From: Candidatus Mcinerneyibacteriota bacterium
GTDB taxonomy: Bacteria; Macinerneyibacteriota; Macinerneyibacteria; Macinerneyibacteriales; DSCS01
Assembly: GCA_016937175.1 (NCBI GenBank)
Contig: JAFGWL010000010.1
Coordinates: forward strand, 1-27,210
Direction of reading: 5' to 3'
Length of the DNA: 27,210 nucleotides
Shown here: positions 25,738 through 27,210 of the stretch, piece after piece
Layout of the letters: every line of letters begins with the position of its first letter
Position numbering within the stretch: position 1 is the first letter of the stretch
The notes under the pieces: model-generated
The model's input: only the letters and a program-made list of their open reading frames with translations
Databases searched by the model: none
What the model was told of the DNA's origin: nothing
Position numbers and translations under genes: made by a program

Positions 25738-27087
25738 AAACCTGAAATGGGAGATATAGGGGAGGAAGAGAAGGACCAGCAGGGTCCCTTTGATGATACT
25801 GCTCCCGCTCACGCTCCACCAGACGCCGGCCACCCCCAGGGAGGTGCCGGTAAGAAGAAGGGCGGCGGGGATACGTAAACCCGTAAAGATGATGCTGGTC
25901 AGGGCAGGGGGGAGGGTCTTTCCCATTCCGTTGAATGCCCCGGCTGTGGTGATCTCAATGGCCATAAAGAGCTGAGAGTAACCCAGGATCTTAAGATAGA
26001 GGACTCCTTCGGGGATCACGTGGGGTTCGTTGATAAAGACGCGGAAGATGGGTTCTCCGGCGAAGACCAGAAGGCCTGTGGCCGCCAGCCCCACAACACC
26101 CATGATGCCCATGGCTGTCTTATAGCCCTGTTTGATCCGATGCAGGTCTTTGGCCCCGTAGTTCTGTCCCACAAAAGCCCCCAGAGAGGTGGCGATCCCT
26201 CCTGCTGTGAGCCAGGAGAGGGCTTCGATCTGGGAGCCGACCTTCTGAACGGCGATGGGGACAGGGCCCCAGGTCGAGAGGATCTTGGCGATGATCATGG
26301 CAAAGAAGGCAAAGAGCATATTCTGAAGAGCCGGCGGAAGGCCGATCTTTAAGACATTGGCCATGCGGCGCCCCCGGGCTCTTTTGAAGAGCTCGTTGAG
26401 AGCGATGACTTTGTTTTTGGAAAAGGAGCCCAGAAAGAGAAGGAAGACCGTCATCTGGGAGAGGATCGTGGCGATGGCAGCTCCCCGGACCCCCATGGCG
26501 GGAAAAGGCCCCAAACCGAAGATCAGAACAGGGTCCATGACCATGTTGATCACCAGGCCCACAGCGTTGACATGAAAGGGAAGCCGGCTGTTGCCCAGGC
26601 CGTTATAGATCCCTGTCATGGTGGGATTGGCAAACATAAAGACCGATCCGGCTCCGATGATGCGCAGGTACTGGATCCCCGCTGCCGTGACGTCAAACCC
26701 GTTGTCTACGCCCAGCGCGAAAAAGCCGATGAGGGATTTGGCACCTGCAACGAGAAGAAGCCCGTAAAGGGCCGAGAGCAGAAAGGCCAGACGGAAAGAG
26801 GATCGCCCGTACCCCGCTGCCGCTTCCAGGTCCCTGCGTCCCAGGGATTGGGAGACATTGACTTCGGCTCCGATCTTGGTGGAAAAGAGGAGGGCATTGC
26901 CGAACCAGATAAAAAAGCCCGCTGTCCCTACCGCTGCCACAGCGCCGCTGCCCACCCGGCCGATCCAGACCATGTCTGTGAGGTTATAGGCCATCTGCAT
27001 GAAAGAAGTCGCCATGATGGGGATGGAAAGCTTGATCAGCTGGGAAAAAATAGGGCCCCGGGTGAGGTCGGTATGGGTGACGCTCAT
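25720..27087 (-). CDS. MATE family efflux transporter
   Basis: Multidrug and toxic-compound extrusion (NorM/DinF-like) cation antiporter in the inner membrane, 455 aa, with about twelve membrane helices in two homologous halves. Typical segments are 'PIFSQLIKLSIPIMATSFMQMAYNLTDMVWIGRVG' at the N-terminus and 'VGSQIEALSWLTAGGIATSLGAFVGQNYGAKD' at the start of the second half. The ATG at 27087 is preferred over an in-frame GTG at 27111 because AAAAGGAGT (27091-27099, minus strand) sits just before it. The last codons (KKKGA, stop) overlap the purA terminator. Substrate unknown. It is alone on its strand in this window. Confidence 0.95.
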   Translation of the reverse strand: MSVTHTDLTRGPIFSQLIKLSIPIMATSFMQMAYNLTDMVWIGRVGSGAVAAVGTAGFFIWFGNALLFSTKIGAEVNVSQSLGRRDLEAAAGYGRSSFRLAFLLSALYGLLLVAGAKSLIGFFALGVDNGFDVTAAGIQYLRIIGAGSVFMFANPTMTGIYNGLGNSRLPFHVNAVGLVINMVMDPVLIFGLGPFPAMGVRGAAIATILSQMTVFLLFLGSFSKNKVIALNELFKRARGRRMANVLKIGLPPALQNMLFAFFAMIIAKILSTWGPVPIAVQKVGSQIEALSWLTAGGIATSLGAFVGQNYGAKDLHRIKQGYKTAMGIMGVVGLAATGLLVFAGEPIFRVFINEPHVIPEGVLYLKILGYSQLFMAIEITTAGAFNGMGKTLPPALTSIIFTGLRIPAALLLTGTSLGVAGVWWSVSGSSIIKGTLLVLLFLPYISHFRFKKKGA

Positions 27088-27090
27088 AGC

Positions 27091-27099
27091 ACTCCTTTT
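27091..27099 (-). promoter_or_regulatory. Ribosome binding site deciding the MATE start
   Basis: On the minus strand this reads AAAAGGAGT, ending 3 nt before the ATG at 27087. Confidence 0.6.
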
Positions 27100-27109
27100 G
27101 TCGAGCCCC

Positions 27110-27137
27110 ACTATATCAGTTCTTTCGCTAAACGCAA
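27110..27137 (-). promoter_or_regulatory. Candidate promoter of the MATE gene
   Basis: On the minus strand, TTGCGT (27132-27137) and TATAGT (27110-27115) are separated by 16 bp. They lie about 20 nt upstream of the MATE start. Confidence 0.5.
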
Positions 27138-27170
27138 TATAAATGTCTTTTCAGAAGGCTTTGCAGCATC

Positions 27171-27199
27171 TTGACGGAAAAGGGGAAATCCCCTATAAT
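27171..27199 (+). promoter_or_regulatory. Near-consensus promoter firing out of the window
   Basis: TTGACG (27171-27176), a 17-bp spacer and perfect TATAAT (27194-27199) on the plus strand. The gene it serves lies beyond the right edge. It is divergent from the MATE promoter. Confidence 0.75.
27181..27194. repeat. 14-bp inverted repeat in the spacer of the right-edge promoter
   Basis: AGGGGA-AA-TCCCCT has perfect 6-bp arms. It fills most of the 17-bp spacer and shares its last base with the -10 box. It is a candidate operator for a dimeric regulator, or chance. Confidence 0.5.
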
Positions 27200-27210
27200 C
27201 CGGGTAATCT

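Noticed and set aside
26572-27174. 200-codon plus-strand frame over the MATE gene
   Set aside because: The MATE frame on the minus strand has membrane helices and family motifs; the plus frame is Gly/Pro/Lys-rich noise.

Overview
The window reads as a gene-dense stretch of ordinary bacterial chromosome. Genes are tightly packed, mostly on the plus strand, often with 1-11 nt overlaps, and use AGGAGG-type ribosome binding sites and sigma70-like promoters. Two predicted outer-membrane-type beta-barrel or envelope proteins and a lipoprotein suggest a diderm. DUF3943, LemA plus DUF3137, a CBS-domain pyrophosphatase and a MATE pump together would fit Spirochaetota (a free-living Spirochaeta-like lineage), but this is an impression from gene content and not a proven placement. 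I see no phage, IS element, CRISPR array or integration scar.

Layout. (1) 1-1389: 3' part of a PAS-PAS-GGDEF diguanylate cyclase, open to the left edge. (2) 1441-2847: exported DUF3943 protein. (3) 2901-5699: uvrA with its own promoter. (4) 5728-10068: promoter, serine-hydrolase lipoprotein, small membrane protein, pabA, pabB, pabC and terminator. All four junctions are ATGA overlaps, so this is one translationally coupled operon that makes p-aminobenzoate for folate. (5) 10050-13139: promoter, TraF/OmpP1-like outer membrane protein, lemA, DUF3137 protein. (6) 13175-20288: promoter, tyrS, CBS-type family II pyrophosphatase, 98-aa membrane protein, amidohydrolase of the SAH/MTA deaminase type, then a three-gene cobalamin/iron-chelate ABC importer. 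No gap exceeds 8 nt, so this looks like one seven-gene operon. (7) 20329-25737: strong promoter, tRNA-Leu(UAG), tig, clpP, clpX, engB, purA, terminator. This is a protein folding and quality-control unit that ends in ribosome assembly and AMP synthesis genes. (8) 25720-27087, minus strand: MATE transporter converging on purA. (9) 27088-27210: divergent promoter region. Its plus-strand promoter carries a perfect inverted repeat in the spacer and faces out of the window.

I did not find a clearly undescribed system. The points that most repay a second look are the Lys/Ala-rich tail on trigger factor, the promoter with a built-in palindrome at the right edge, the two uncharacterised membrane proteins embedded in coupled operons, the tRNA-tig arrangement without a visible terminator, and the MATE 3' end that lies inside the purA terminator.
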